The notes: generated from the sequence alone by a model not told the origin. 64,000 nt of DNA from Sphingomonas sp. SRS2 (GCF_000971055.1 NZ_LARW01000102.1:1-64000), one strand, 5' to 3'; positions 34,636-43,845 are shown, numbered from the stretch's first letter. Translations and numbers: made by a program.

Positions 34636-35061
34636 TCAGGTTGAGGCAAAGGGTAGCAAGGTGCGGATGATCGATACCATGGCGTCCGCCTGGCCGGCAT
34701 CCGCCTCTAATAGGGCCGATTGAAAATCGGTGAGCGCGGAGCGATGCGTGGTTTCGACGACACCGATATTGTCGCGGCTGGACGGGAGGTCGGCCATCGC
34801 GCCCGGCCCCAGCGCTTCCAGTTTCAATGCCGCCAGTTCGCTTGCGAGGCGCGCGCCGGTCATCGCCGCGGCTGCCTGCCCGAGTACGCTGTCGTGCCAG
34901 AATTCGGGACGAAGCGTCTCAATGGTTGCAGCGATCCGCGACAATCTTATCCCGAAAGATGAGCTGTCATTAAGATTGCTGCCTTGGCCGTCAGATGTCT
35001 TGCGCGCAAGCTCACGCACAGTTCCGATCGACTCAACGATGTCTTGCCAAATAAATGTCAT
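34636..35061 (-). CDS. uncharacterised 141-residue protein in an acyl-CoA operon
   Basis: I do not recognise this protein. From ATG 35061 it reads MTFIWQDIVESIGTVRELAR, then a helical middle (FGIRLSRIAATIETLRPEFW, AAAAMTGARLASELAALKLE) and an acidic end with SIIRTLLPF. The spacing of Ala, Leu and charged residues recalls the C-terminal helices of ACADs, so it may be a shrunken ACAD-like partner of the dehydrogenase that follows 20 bp later. It lies 14 bp after the crotonase. Confidence that it is translated is moderate, based on position and composition. Confidence 0.6.
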   Translation of the reverse strand: MTFIWQDIVESIGTVRELARKTSDGQGSNLNDSSSFGIRLSRIAATIETLRPEFWHDSVLGQAAAAMTGARLASELAALKLEALGPGAMADLPSSRDNIGVVETTHRSALTDFQSALLEADAGQADAMVSIIRTLLPFAST

Positions 35062-35074
35062 GACCGCGCCTTGC

Positions 35075-35875
35075 TTAAGTGCGCTCTTCAAACTGTGCGA
35101 TACTTTCGTGCAGCTCCGTCATTAGAAAGGATTCGCTCTCGGTCGCAAGCGCAAATGGCATCACCTGCCGGATAGCCTGTATGAGGTGCAGATTAAGAGC
35201 GCGCTTCGTATCCTGGATCGCCTGACGCGGTTGCTTGGCGAGGCGGCGCGCGAAGTTCATCGCTTCTTCCATCAACTGCTCGGGCGGAACCACACGATTG
35301 GCGAGGCCGAGCGCCAGAGCGTCTGCCGCGGGGATTCGCTCGCCTGTAAGGAGATATTCCTTCGCGCGCAGCAGGCTCATCATCAACGGCCAGGACGCCA
35401 CCGGCCCGTCGCCCGCCACCAGGCCGAGCGAGACGTGCGGATCAACCAGAAATGCCTTTTCCGACATGATGACGATATCGCACAGCGATACGACCGAGCA
35501 GCCGAGCCCGGCCGCCGCGCCGTTGACCGCCGCGATGACGGGCAGATGCGAACTTGCCATCGCTTCGGCAAGCCGCTGCGCCTCGCGCATGTTGAAGCGC
35601 CGCACCTCACGATCGTCTATCCCTGTCCGAAAGGTCGGAATGTCGCCGCCCGCGCTGAATGCGCGGCCGGCACCTGTGATAATCACCACCGCGGCGTCCC
35701 GATCGCGGCCCAGCTCGCGCCATATGTCCGCGAGCGCGTCGGAGATTTTCGGGTTCACAGCGTTGCGGACCTCGGGCCGATTGAGCGTCACGATGCGGAT
35801 CGGGCCATCCGACTCGACCAAAACCTCTGGTGCGAACTGTTGATAGTCTGGCTTTCGCCCCAGAATCGTGTCCAT
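35075..35875 (-). CDS. enoyl-CoA hydratase/isomerase family protein
   Basis: ATG 35875 (MDTILGRKPD) follows GGAGGGACA; 266 residues. Oxyanion loops: GAGRAFSAGGDIPTFRTG and VNGAAAGLGCSVVSLCDIVI. The active-site strand DPHVSLGLVAGDGPVASWPL has Asp where hydratases have the first Glu, a variant common in actinobacterial and proteobacterial steroid or terpenoid clusters. It starts the operon that also holds the 141-residue protein and an ACAD. The motif site at 35923-35936 is 48 bp ahead. It is divergent from the ACAD at 36009. Confidence 0.9.
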   Translation of the reverse strand: MDTILGRKPDYQQFAPEVLVESDGPIRIVTLNRPEVRNAVNPKISDALADIWRELGRDRDAAVVIITGAGRAFSAGGDIPTFRTGIDDREVRRFNMREAQRLAEAMASSHLPVIAAVNGAAAGLGCSVVSLCDIVIMSEKAFLVDPHVSLGLVAGDGPVASWPLMMSLLRAKEYLLTGERIPAADALALGLANRVVPPEQLMEEAMNFARRLAKQPRQAIQDTKRALNLHLIQAIRQVMPFALATESESFLMTELHESIAQFEERT

Positions 35876-35922
35876 TGTCCCTCCGGCGATGCGCTGCCGC
35901 AGAAACCCTCTGCGCAGTCTTG

Positions 35923-35936
35923 TTACCATGGAGACC
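35923..35936 (-). promoter_or_regulatory. copy of the GATCnCTATnGTAA-type motif in a divergent promoter
   Basis: Minus strand GGTCTCCATGGTAA, with a symmetric CCATGG centre. It lies between the divergent crotonase (35875) and ACAD (36009). The neighbouring GGTATAAATATC could hold a -10 element for the plus-strand gene. Confidence 0.45.
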
Positions 35937-36008
35937 TTTACTAAGGTATAAATATCTTTGCAAGGCGGGAGGCGTCCATTATGCCTTGCCCATGGGATTG
36001 GCGGTAAG

Positions 36009-37229
36009 ATGAAAGGTGGGCACGTGGATCTGACCCGGGACGAGCTCGAAGATTTTCGGCAGGATGTGCGGGCCTTTATCGCGGGCGCGTTCGACGAGGT
36101 GATGCGACAGGAGGCCGCTCGCCAGTCCGGCCTGTTCGCCGAGGAGCCTCTTGCCCGCCGCTGGCAGCATGCCCTCCATTCGCGCGGCTGGGTGGCGCCG
36201 CATTGGCCCGCGGAATATGGCGGACCTGGCTGGTCCGCGGAACAATGCCGTATATTCGCCGCCGAGTGCGCGCGGGCCGGGACGCCGGCGATCCCGGAGA
36301 TGGGGCTTTCGCTCTGCGGACCGCTGATCATGCAATATGGAACGGCGGCGCAGAAGCAGTATTTCCTGCCGCGCATCCTGTCTGGCGAGCATTGGTGGTG
36401 CCAGGGTTTCTCCGAGCCGGGTGCCGGTTCCGATCTGGCGGCGCTGAAGACGCGCGCGCGCCGCGACGGGGATGATTATATCGTCGACGGCAGCAAGATC
36501 TGGACGACCTATGCGCAGGACGCCAACTGGATCTTCACGTTGGTCCGCACCGCGGATATGGCCGACCGTCGGCAGGGGATATCCTTCCTGCTGATACCCA
36601 TGGACTCGCCCGGAATCTCGATCGGCCCGATCCTGTCGATGTCGGGCGACCACGAGCTTAACCAGGTCTTTTTCGACGGCGTCTCGGTGCCTGCCGCAAA
36701 TCTGGTTGCTGAAGAGAATGCGGGCTGGGAGGCCGCAAAATATCTGCTCAAATTTGAACGCAGCATCGCGTCGCTCGGCGTGCTGCCATTGCTGTTCGCA
36801 ATGGAGGATGCAACGCGGGCGGCAGCCGTGGCTCCGTCCGGACATGGCGGCGCGCTGCTCGACGAGCCGACCTTCGGGCGAAAGCTCGCGACGCGTGAGG
36901 TCGCGCTCGTCGCGGCGGATGCGGCCTATCGGCATCTGGATCTCGCGCCGAACTCGAGCGACACCGAATGGTCGAAAAGCGCGTCCATCCGGAAATTGCT
37001 GTCCAGCCATCGCGCGCAAGACATGACCGAGCTGTCCATCGATCTGGCCGGGCCCTATGCGATAGTGGATCAACGCGATGCGCTGGGCATCGCTGCGACA
37101 CGGCAGGCGATCGGCCCCGAACAGGCACGCACCGCGATGGCGCGCTATCTCAACCTGCGGGCCGCGACGATCTTTGGCGGATCAGCCGAAATCCAGCATG
37201 AGATCATTGCGCGGGCTCTGGAGCTTTGA
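36009..37229 (+). CDS. acyl-CoA dehydrogenase
   Basis: ATG 36009 gives 406 residues; a GTG at 36024 behind AAAGGTGG is an alternative start (VDLTRDELEDF). FAD and substrate motifs WCQGFSEPGAGSDLAALKTR and GSKIWTTYAQDANW are complete. LLKFERSIASLG carries the candidate catalytic Glu. The C-terminal TIFGGSAEIQHEIIARALEL is the classic ACAD end. It resembles FadE28/FadE34-like large chains. It is a single-gene plus-strand unit, convergent with the ACAD at 37240 (10-bp gap). Confidence 0.9.
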   Translation: MKGGHVDLTRDELEDFRQDVRAFIAGAFDEVMRQEAARQSGLFAEEPLARRWQHALHSRGWVAPHWPAEYGGPGWSAEQCRIFAAECARAGTPAIPEMGLSLCGPLIMQYGTAAQKQYFLPRILSGEHWWCQGFSEPGAGSDLAALKTRARRDGDDYIVDGSKIWTTYAQDANWIFTLVRTADMADRRQGISFLLIPMDSPGISIGPILSMSGDHELNQVFFDGVSVPAANLVAEENAGWEAAKYLLKFERSIASLGVLPLLFAMEDATRAAAVAPSGHGGALLDEPTFGRKLATREVALVAADAAYRHLDLAPNSSDTEWSKSASIRKLLSSHRAQDMTELSIDLAGPYAIVDQRDALGIAATRQAIGPEQARTAMARYLNLRAATIFGGSAEIQHEIIARALEL

Positions 37230-37239
37230 ACTTGCCAGC

Positions 37240-38487
37240 TCATATTTTCGGGTCGTCGATCATCTCACGGCCGAAAATGCTGCGCGCGATGATCATGCGC
37301 TGAATCTCGTTCGTACCTTCGTAAATTTCGGAAATCTTGGCGTCGCGATATATCTGCTCGACCTTATAGGTGGAGCTGTCATGTGACAGTTCACGCATGA
37401 AGCCATATCCGCCGAAGACCTGAATTCCGTCGCGCGCAATATCCACTGCAAGTTCGGTGCAGTAGCTCTTGGCCATCGCCGCCTCGGGTTCGGGAAAGGC
37501 AATGCCGGAATCGAGGCGGATGGCGGCTTTGGTGTATAGCGTGCGTGCGACCTCGATCCGCGTCGCATAATCCGCCATCTTGAATTGCCAGTGCTGGAAC
37601 TGAGCAAGCGAACGGCCAAAGGCCTTCCGCCGTTTCAGATGCGTGACGGCTTCATCAAACACGGCCTGCGCCATGCCAACGCCGGACGCGGCAATGCCAA
37701 TCCGCCCGAAGGTGAGCGTGCTCAGCGCGACGTGGAGGCCGCGTCCGGGTTCATCGATCCGGTTGCAATCGGGCACCTCAACGCCATCAAGATAGACATC
37801 GGCGGTGAGCTGCCCCTGATTGCCGAGCTTCAGGTCCGGTTTACCGACCCTGACGCCCTTCTGATTCAGTTCGATCACCAGCGTCACCATGCCTTCGTCG
37901 CTATTGCACAGGACGACGGCGAAATCGGCGACCGGCGCGTTGCTGATCCAGCGCTTGTGGCCCGTGACACGATAACCGTCGGCGGTGCGCTCGGCACGGG
38001 TCTGCAGAGCGCGCTGCGACAGGTCGGTGCTGGCGTCGGGTTCGGTGGTGGCGAAGCTTCCGATTGCGGTACCCGCGATCAGCGGGGCCAGATATTTTCC
38101 GTGAATGAAGGCCGAGCCGCGGCGCAATGCATGACCAGCGAGAATGCAGTGCACGTCGTAGACCGCCGCGATGCTGCTGCTGTGATAGGCCAGCTCCTCT
38201 ATCGTGACCGCCGTTGCGCAACTGGGAAAGGCGAGGCCGCGTCCGCCCAGACTCGTATCGAACGGAATTCTGAACAGGCCTTGCGCGCCCATGTGCGAAA
38301 AGACGTCACGCGGGAAGGACTCCACCGATTCAGGTTCATGCGCGATCGCATGCGCGCGCGGCGCGACGCGGGCGTCGGCAAATGCGCGCACTTCGGCCCG
38401 CACCGCCTGTGCTTCCGGCGGCAGCAGCAGCTCGTGATAGAGCTGGTCCTGATAGCGGGGCGTGCTTGCGACGGCGCCGTTGCTCAT
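37240..38487 (-). CDS. acyl-CoA dehydrogenase
   Basis: This 415-residue enzyme is a standard homotetramer-type ACAD: SIGSFATTEPDASTDLSQRA in the mid domain, GHKRWISNAPVADFAVVL, RKAFGRSLAQFQHWQFKMAD, and the end IQVFGGYGFMRELSHDSSTY followed by ISEIYEGTNEIQRMIIARSI, where the Glu of YEGTNEIQ is the catalytic base of short-chain types. It is clearly a different subfamily from the paired ACADs. It is the last gene of the cassette B operon, joined to the SDR stop-to-start by four bases. Confidence 0.92.
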   Translation of the reverse strand: MSNGAVASTPRYQDQLYHELLLPPEAQAVRAEVRAFADARVAPRAHAIAHEPESVESFPRDVFSHMGAQGLFRIPFDTSLGGRGLAFPSCATAVTIEELAYHSSSIAAVYDVHCILAGHALRRGSAFIHGKYLAPLIAGTAIGSFATTEPDASTDLSQRALQTRAERTADGYRVTGHKRWISNAPVADFAVVLCNSDEGMVTLVIELNQKGVRVGKPDLKLGNQGQLTADVYLDGVEVPDCNRIDEPGRGLHVALSTLTFGRIGIAASGVGMAQAVFDEAVTHLKRRKAFGRSLAQFQHWQFKMADYATRIEVARTLYTKAAIRLDSGIAFPEPEAAMAKSYCTELAVDIARDGIQVFGGYGFMRELSHDSSTYKVEQIYRDAKISEIYEGTNEIQRMIIARSIFGREMIDDPKI

Positions 38488-39407
38488 GCAATCGCGCCCT
38501 CCTGCTCAGGCGCGCTTGAAGGCCGAGGATATATCGCGTCGTTGAACGGCGTCACTTTGGTGGGCGAACGGGCAAATGCCTCGTCAGGCACGAAGAAATC
38601 GCCAACCAGCGTGATCGAGGGGTCGTGCGCATAATCGCTGAAATCGGTTATGCCTTCAGCCCGCAGCACTTCCTCGTCGATCAGAAACTGGCCCGTGAAG
38701 TGCCGCGCAGTCTTGTTGAGAACGATATAGGCTGCGTCGGCGACGATTTCAGGCTTTCGGCTTGCCGCGACCATCTCGGGCCCGCCAAGCACATTTTGTA
38801 CCGCCGCGGTGTCGATCGCGGTCAGCGGCCAAAGCGAGTTGACGGCAATACCGGCTTCGGCGAACTCGGTGGCCATGCCGAGCGTGCACATCGACATGCC
38901 GAATTTCGCCATCGTGTAGGCGACATTCGGCGCAAACCATTTGGCGCTCATGTCGAGCGGCGGAGACAGGTTTAGAATGTGCGGATTGGCGGCCTTGCGC
39001 AAATGGGGAATCGCGGCCTGCGAGCAGAGAAACGTCCCGCGCGAATTGATCGCGTGCATCAGGTCGTACCGCTTCATGTCGGTCGCGAGCGTGCTGGTGA
39101 GCGATATCGCACTCGCATTGTTCACGCAGACGTCGATGCCGCCAAACTCCTGAGCGGCACGATCGAATGCGGCATGCACCTGTTCCTCGTATCGAATATC
39201 GCAGACCAGCGGCAGGGCGTTGCCGCCGGCCGCGCGGATGGCGTCGGCAGCCGTATAGATCGTTCCCGACAGCTTCGGATTGGGTTCGGCCGTTTTGGCC
39301 AGGATCACGATGTTGGCGCCATCCGCGGCTGCCCGCAGCGCGATGGACAGGCCGATGCCGCGGCTGGCACCGGTTATTAACACGGTCTTTCCTTTGAGGC
39401 TCATCAA
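38484..39407 (-). CDS. SDR oxidoreductase, HSDL2/AtuG-like
   Basis: 307 residues, longer than classical SDRs. The motif LITGASRGIG, the unusual ILAKTAEPNPKLSGTIYTAA insertion and NILNLSPPLD-type segment are characteristic of hydroxysteroid dehydrogenase-like 2 proteins and of AtuG from acyclic terpene degradation. The YxxxK site is YTMAKFGMSM. A C-terminal extension (EGITDFSDYAHDPSITLVGD) follows. The substrate is probably a 3-hydroxyacyl-CoA or related alcohol. It is downstream of the cassette B ligase (45 bp) and overlaps the ACAD at 37240-38487. Confidence 0.88.
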   Translation of the reverse strand: MMSLKGKTVLITGASRGIGLSIALRAAADGANIVILAKTAEPNPKLSGTIYTAADAIRAAGGNALPLVCDIRYEEQVHAAFDRAAQEFGGIDVCVNNASAISLTSTLATDMKRYDLMHAINSRGTFLCSQAAIPHLRKAANPHILNLSPPLDMSAKWFAPNVAYTMAKFGMSMCTLGMATEFAEAGIAVNSLWPLTAIDTAAVQNVLGGPEMVAASRKPEIVADAAYIVLNKTARHFTGQFLIDEEVLRAEGITDFSDYAHDPSITLVGDFFVPDEAFARSPTKVTPFNDAIYPRPSSAPEQEGAIA

Positions 39408-39452
39408 TATTCTCCCAGTTTGGCAAAAGGCAGACAGAAGCTGTGGACGCGG

Positions 39453-41024
39453 TCAGGCTGCGTCCAAAGGCTCGGAAAATTGCTGCCGCAAGAGCGGTTT
39501 GTTGATCTTGCCGCTCGGCAGGATCGGCATCTGATCGACGAAGATATATTTACGCGGCCGCTTGTAGCCGGCGATCAGCGACACGCAGTGCGCGTCGAGT
39601 TCTTCGGTGCTGGCGCGCTGGCCGGCGCGCAACTGGACCACCGCGCAGACCGTTTCGACCCAATGGGCATGCGGAACGCCGATCACAGCCACCGTTTGCA
39701 CGGCGGCATGCGCGCTCAACGCCTCCTCCACCTCGCGTGAATAGATATTCTCGCCGCCGGAGACGATCATGTCCTTCTTGCGATCGACCAGATAGACATA
39801 GTCGTCGGTGTCCATCCGGCCAATGTCACCGGTATGCAGCCAGCCGCCGGCAAAGGCCGAGAGCGTTGCGGGCTCGTTGTTCCAGTAGCCGCGCATGACG
39901 CACGGTCCCCGCAGGCAGATCTCGCCCACCCCGCCAGGAGGCAGCGCGCGGTTTTCATCATCGCGGATCGAGATTTCGCTGCCGATATATGCATGGCCCA
40001 CCGATGCGAGCCGCTGTTGACGCTCGGGGCTGTCCGACAGGATGTGATCGAGCTTGGGCAGGATCGTGCCGATGCCCTCGGTCTGGCCGTACATCTGCGC
40101 GAAAATCGGCCCGAATTTCTCGATCGAGCGTCGTAGCAACGGCACGGGCATCGGTGCCGCCGTGTACAGGACCGTGTGCAGGCTGCTGACATCATGAGCC
40201 CCGCAGGCGGGGCTGTCGAGCAGCGCCTGTATCATCGTGGGCGCGACATGGGTCGCCGTCACGCGCTCTGCTTCGATCGTGGCCAGGATATGCTCGGGTT
40301 CGAATTTGCGATGGACGGTCACCGTTCCGCCAACCCACTGCTGCCCCAGCCCGATCGTCTTCGCACCGATATGAAAGAGCGGCATGAGCAGCAGCGTGCG
40401 ATCGCTCGAGGTCAACCCCATGATCGACGAAAAATTCTCCGCGGTCGCGACCTCGGCCGCGTGATCGAGCATGCACCCCTTGGGCCGACCGGTGGTGCCG
40501 CTGGTGTAGATCAGATAGGCCAGGTCGTCCGGACGGGGCGGATCAAGCGGCGGCGGCATGTCGCCGGCTTCGCCGATCCAGCGATCCCAGGACATCGCCC
40601 ATTCGGGCGCATGGCCTATCGCCACCAGGGTCATATTCCCCAGCTCGCCACGGATCGCATCGACCTGAGGGGTGAATTCATCCTCGAAGATCAATATTGC
40701 TGCGCCGCAATCCTGCAGCACGAACAGCATTTCGCGCGGGGCAAGGCGGAAATTCACGGTGGCGGCAATGAAGGCATAAGCCTCGCACGCACCATAGCTC
40801 AGGCTGAATTCGAGCGAGTTCATGGACAGAATAGCCACCCGGTCCTGTGGCCGAACGCCGGAACGATAAAGCGCCGCGCCGATGCGGTGCGAACTGCTCA
40901 GGAACGCGCCATGCGTGACGCTCCGCTCCCCGAAGACAAAAGCGGGATGATCGGGATGCCATCGCGCGTTGCGTTCCGCCATGGCGCGCAACGTGCGCGG
41001 CTGGGTAGAGCCTAACACGGCCAT
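39453..41024 (-). CDS. acyl-CoA synthetase (AMP-forming), cassette B
   Basis: 523 residues; ATG 41024 overlaps the crotonase stop (ATGA). Motifs: YTSGTTGRPKGCMLDHAAEV, YGQTEGIGTIL, GGWLHTGDIGRMDTDDYVYL, then DRKKDMIVSGGENIYSREVE and catalytic Lys in PSGKINKPLL. The specificity is unknown; it is shorter than and not closely like the cassette A ligase, so the two cassettes differ most in this gene. It likely provides the CoA ester used by the ACAD pair encoded upstream. Confidence 0.92.
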   Translation of the reverse strand: MAVLGSTQPRTLRAMAERNARWHPDHPAFVFGERSVTHGAFLSSSHRIGAALYRSGVRPQDRVAILSMNSLEFSLSYGACEAYAFIAATVNFRLAPREMLFVLQDCGAAILIFEDEFTPQVDAIRGELGNMTLVAIGHAPEWAMSWDRWIGEAGDMPPPLDPPRPDDLAYLIYTSGTTGRPKGCMLDHAAEVATAENFSSIMGLTSSDRTLLLMPLFHIGAKTIGLGQQWVGGTVTVHRKFEPEHILATIEAERVTATHVAPTMIQALLDSPACGAHDVSSLHTVLYTAAPMPVPLLRRSIEKFGPIFAQMYGQTEGIGTILPKLDHILSDSPERQQRLASVGHAYIGSEISIRDDENRALPPGGVGEICLRGPCVMRGYWNNEPATLSAFAGGWLHTGDIGRMDTDDYVYLVDRKKDMIVSGGENIYSREVEEALSAHAAVQTVAVIGVPHAHWVETVCAVVQLRAGQRASTEELDAHCVSLIAGYKRPRKYIFVDQMPILPSGKINKPLLRQQFSEPLDAA

Positions 41025-41749
41025 CAGATCAGTTTTCCGCGGATATATTTGGGCCTGACCGCGACGTCGCGATCGCAGACGACATCATGTTCGGGGATGA
41101 GCCAGCTTTCCGGATCGGGGGTAGCCAGAAAAAATCCCTTGGCCATGATGATGGCGTCGAGCGGCGCCGCCGCTATCTCCCTGGCGGTGGCGAGCGCTGC
41201 ATCCGCCAGTTCGTGCGGCGGCACGACGCGGGTCACGAAGCCGATCGAAAAAGCCTCCTCCGTGCTGAGCAATCGTCCGGTCAGCGACAGGTCTCGCGCC
41301 CAGCCGTCGCCGACGATCCATCGCAGCGGTGTAACGACCGGGGCTGCACCGAGCCGAATTTCGGGTTTTCCCATTTGCGCTCCCGTGGCGGCGATGCGGA
41401 TGTCGCACATGGCGGCGATATCGAACGCAGTCGCCAAGGCATAGCCCTCGATCGCCGCCACGATCGGCTTGGGGAAGGTGGCGATGCACCGATGAAGATC
41501 CTTGGAGCTGGCGATGGCCAGCGGCCGTTTTTCCGGGTCGAAAAGCTCCTTGCGGTCGAGCCCGCTGGAGAAGACGGCCTCGCCGCGCAGCACGACCGCG
41601 CGGACATCGTCATCCTGCGCCCATCGGGCCAGCCATTCCATCAATGTCGCCTGCATGCCGATCGACAAAGCGTTGCGCTGCTTTGGGCGATTAAGGATCA
41701 GCTCCCCCACGCCGTCCTCGCAGCGGGCGACGATATCGGTCGAACTCAT
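41024..41749 (-). CDS. enoyl-CoA hydratase/isomerase family, cassette B
   Basis: ATG 41749 overlaps the small ACAD stop (ATGA); 241 residues. It is paralogous to the crotonase at 31059: both share NRPKQRNALSIGMQA-like starts, VFSSGLDRKE, GYALATAFDIA, LRWIVGDG-AR and PESW. The active-site strand is MGKPEIRLGAAPVVTPL, with one Glu kept and the second replaced. The shared oddities argue for the same chemistry in both cassettes. Substrate unknown. Confidence 0.9.
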   Translation of the reverse strand: MSSTDIVARCEDGVGELILNRPKQRNALSIGMQATLMEWLARWAQDDDVRAVVLRGEAVFSSGLDRKELFDPEKRPLAIASSKDLHRCIATFPKPIVAAIEGYALATAFDIAAMCDIRIAATGAQMGKPEIRLGAAPVVTPLRWIVGDGWARDLSLTGRLLSTEEAFSIGFVTRVVPPHELADAALATAREIAAAPLDAIIMAKGFFLATPDPESWLIPEHDVVCDRDVAVRPKYIRGKLI

Positions 41750-42669
41750 TCTGTGGATTCCTTCGTTCTGGTCCGCGCGACGGCCCGCGCATGTCCGTTT
41801 ACACCCCCCAATTCCGCGGCCAGCAGGCGCAAGCGCATCGTCCAGCGGTGAAGCGGATATTCCTTCGTGTAGCCGATGGCCCCGTGCATCTGATGCGCCT
41901 CGCGAAATATGGCGAGCGCCGCTTTCGCGGCCATTGTGACGGCCGCGGCGGCAAGTTGCCGGTCGGCCGTATGCCACGCAGCTTCATAGGTCAGGTAGCG
42001 GGCGCTCTCGATCTGCACGGCGAGCCGCGCGGCGCGATGCTGCACGGCCTGATGCGCGCCAATCGGGCTGTGGAACTGCTTGCGATCCTTGATGTAGGCC
42101 AGCGTCTGGTCAAATGCCGCCGATGCCGTGCCGACAATCTCCGCGGCCAGCGCCAGCCGCCAGCGACTGAGGCAGTCTTCCGCCGTAGCGGACAGGGGGC
42201 GGCCCCCGGTCCCGATGGCGACATAGGCGCCGGGATACCCCCAGCCGGCGCCGGCATCGCGAATGTCGCAGAGCCGGCGATCGACGATCGAAACGCTATT
42301 GCGCCGGGCATCGATGACGAGGAAGCAGCTAGCCTCATTTCCGAATCTGACAAAGCCCGGGAAATCGACGCTCACCGGCGCTATCGGCCACTCCGTGATG
42401 CCGAGCATCGGCCATAGGATCGTGCGCCACGCGATTGGCGCAACATCGAGTTCGCGGGCAGCCAGTTCGGTGAGCAACGCGGCGTCGAGAAAGGAGCCGC
42501 CCTCGGTTGCTACGTCGAGAAAGCCACCCTCCAGCAAGCGATCTTCGAGGTCGCGTGCATAGGCTGGCGCATCATGCGCTGCCTCGGTGAGCGGGCGTCG
42601 CCTGCGTTGCAGCAGGGTGCCCACCGAATCCAGCAGGGAGATCTGAAATTCGCTGAGCGCAAGATCCAT
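41746..42669 (-). CDS. acyl-CoA dehydrogenase, small subunit (cassette B)
   Basis: 307 residues, the same reduced form as the gene at 30142. MDLALSEFQISLLDSVGTLL matches the start of the paralogue, and YIKDRKQFHSPIGAHQAVQH and HQMHGAIGYTKEYPLHRWTM are the C-domain motifs; here the FGKP of the paralogue is FHSP. It starts within the stop of the large subunit (TGATG). As in cassette A it is inferred to be the partner that completes the FAD or CoA site without its own catalytic Glu. Confidence 0.9.
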   Translation of the reverse strand: MDLALSEFQISLLDSVGTLLQRRRRPLTEAAHDAPAYARDLEDRLLEGGFLDVATEGGSFLDAALLTELAARELDVAPIAWRTILWPMLGITEWPIAPVSVDFPGFVRFGNEASCFLVIDARRNSVSIVDRRLCDIRDAGAGWGYPGAYVAIGTGGRPLSATAEDCLSRWRLALAAEIVGTASAAFDQTLAYIKDRKQFHSPIGAHQAVQHRAARLAVQIESARYLTYEAAWHTADRQLAAAAVTMAAKAALAIFREAHQMHGAIGYTKEYPLHRWTMRLRLLAAELGGVNGHARAVARTRTKESTE

Positions 42670-43814
42670 CAGCGGACTTTCGGCAATGCGAGCAGCCGAT
42701 GCGCGATCAGGCCCAGATTGACTTCGATCGACCCGGCGGCGTGACCGGCCGGCAGCGAAGCCCGGACCGCTTCGTCAGCAACGGAATCCATCCGGAAGGC
42801 ATCGGGCGAGAAATCAAGCAGCGCATCCGCCGCGTCCTGCTCGGCCCACACTGTCGCAAGCCTCGCTACATTGCCTTCCGGACCTGGCGGCACCGATTTG
42901 GCACGAGCATCGACCACCCGATAATTTAGCGAGCGCGCCGCCAGGCATGCGGCCATAGCCTGGCCGACCGTTGAGGCCATATCATCCGACACCGTATCGG
43001 CGTTGTCGTATAGTGCGTTGAGGAGGCGGAGCCCTCGCGCGTAACGCGGCAGGCCGATCCGCTCGAAGGCGAGTGCATCGAGCGCGACCTTCCAGCCGTC
43101 ATTTTCGGTTCCCAGCAGGCTGGAGTCGGGCACGCGGACATCATCGAAGAAAAGCTCGCAGAAACCGTGTTCTCCGCCCGCGACACCAATCACGTTCGGG
43201 ATCGGCCTGATCGATAGGCCCGCGACATCCATGGGCATCAACAATATGCTGAGCCCCGCGCGCCCGGTCGACTGAGGGTCTGTCCGTACGAGCAGGAAAC
43301 AATAATCTGCGGTCAGCGCATAGCTGGTCCATGTCTTCTGGCCATTGATGACATATTGATCGTCATCGCGGATCGCCCGGGTGGACAGAGCCGCAAGATC
43401 AGAGCCGGCATCAGGTTCGGAAAAGCCCTGGCAAAATTGCAGGAGGCCGTTTGCGATACCGTTGAGGAAATAGTCTTTCTGGGCGTTGGTGCCATATCGC
43501 ATGATCGCCGGCCCGACCCAATTGACCCCCATATATTGCTGCCCGCGCGGCTCCCCGCGCGCGAACAATATTTCGGTGAGCGCGAATAATTCCCACGATC
43601 CCGCATCGCGGCCGCCATATGCCTTGGGCCAATGCGGCGTAAGGTAGCCGCGTTCGGCAAGCGCCGGCCCAAAGGTGCGGCAGAAGCGATAATGTTCCTT
43701 GCCAGCGGTCAGCGTGTTCGAACTCAGATTCCACCAGGCCGGCAGATTATGGTCTAGAAAATCGGAAACCTCTGCGCGCAACGAATCTACCTCAGGCGGC
43801 CAATCAAACTCCAA
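42669..43814 (-). CDS. acyl-CoA dehydrogenase, large subunit (cassette B); TTG start
   Basis: I place the start at TTG 43814 (LEFDWPPEVD), behind GGGAGG and matching the start of the paralogue MEFAWPPEAL at 28985; a frame opening at 43856 would add 14 residues. 381 residues with CQGFSEPDAGSDLAALSTRA, GQKTWTSYALTADYCFLLVR and LAFERIGLPRYARGL (candidate catalytic Glu). The end AGSIEVNLGLIAHRLLALPK matches too. It is the first gene of the six-gene minus-strand operon and is divergent from the TonB receptor. Confidence 0.92.
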   Translation of the reverse strand: MEFDWPPEVDSLRAEVSDFLDHNLPAWWNLSSNTLTAGKEHYRFCRTFGPALAERGYLTPHWPKAYGGRDAGSWELFALTEILFARGEPRGQQYMGVNWVGPAIMRYGTNAQKDYFLNGIANGLLQFCQGFSEPDAGSDLAALSTRAIRDDDQYVINGQKTWTSYALTADYCFLLVRTDPQSTGRAGLSILLMPMDVAGLSIRPIPNVIGVAGGEHGFCELFFDDVRVPDSSLLGTENDGWKVALDALAFERIGLPRYARGLRLLNALYDNADTVSDDMASTVGQAMAACLAARSLNYRVVDARAKSVPPGPEGNVARLATVWAEQDAADALLDFSPDAFRMDSVADEAVRASLPAGHAAGSIEVNLGLIAHRLLALPKVR

Positions 43815-43831
43815 GGCATCCTCCCGACTCG

Positions 43832-43845
43832 TTACCATAGTGATC
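43832..43845 (-). promoter_or_regulatory. copy of the GATCACTATGGTAA motif before cassette B
   Basis: Minus strand GATCACTATGGTAA, 18 bp ahead of the large ACAD start. On the plus strand of the same region AGACTATGGTATC (43912-43924) repeats its core toward the TonB receptor gene, with TTGAGC 16 bp upstream as a possible -35 box. Confidence 0.5.
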
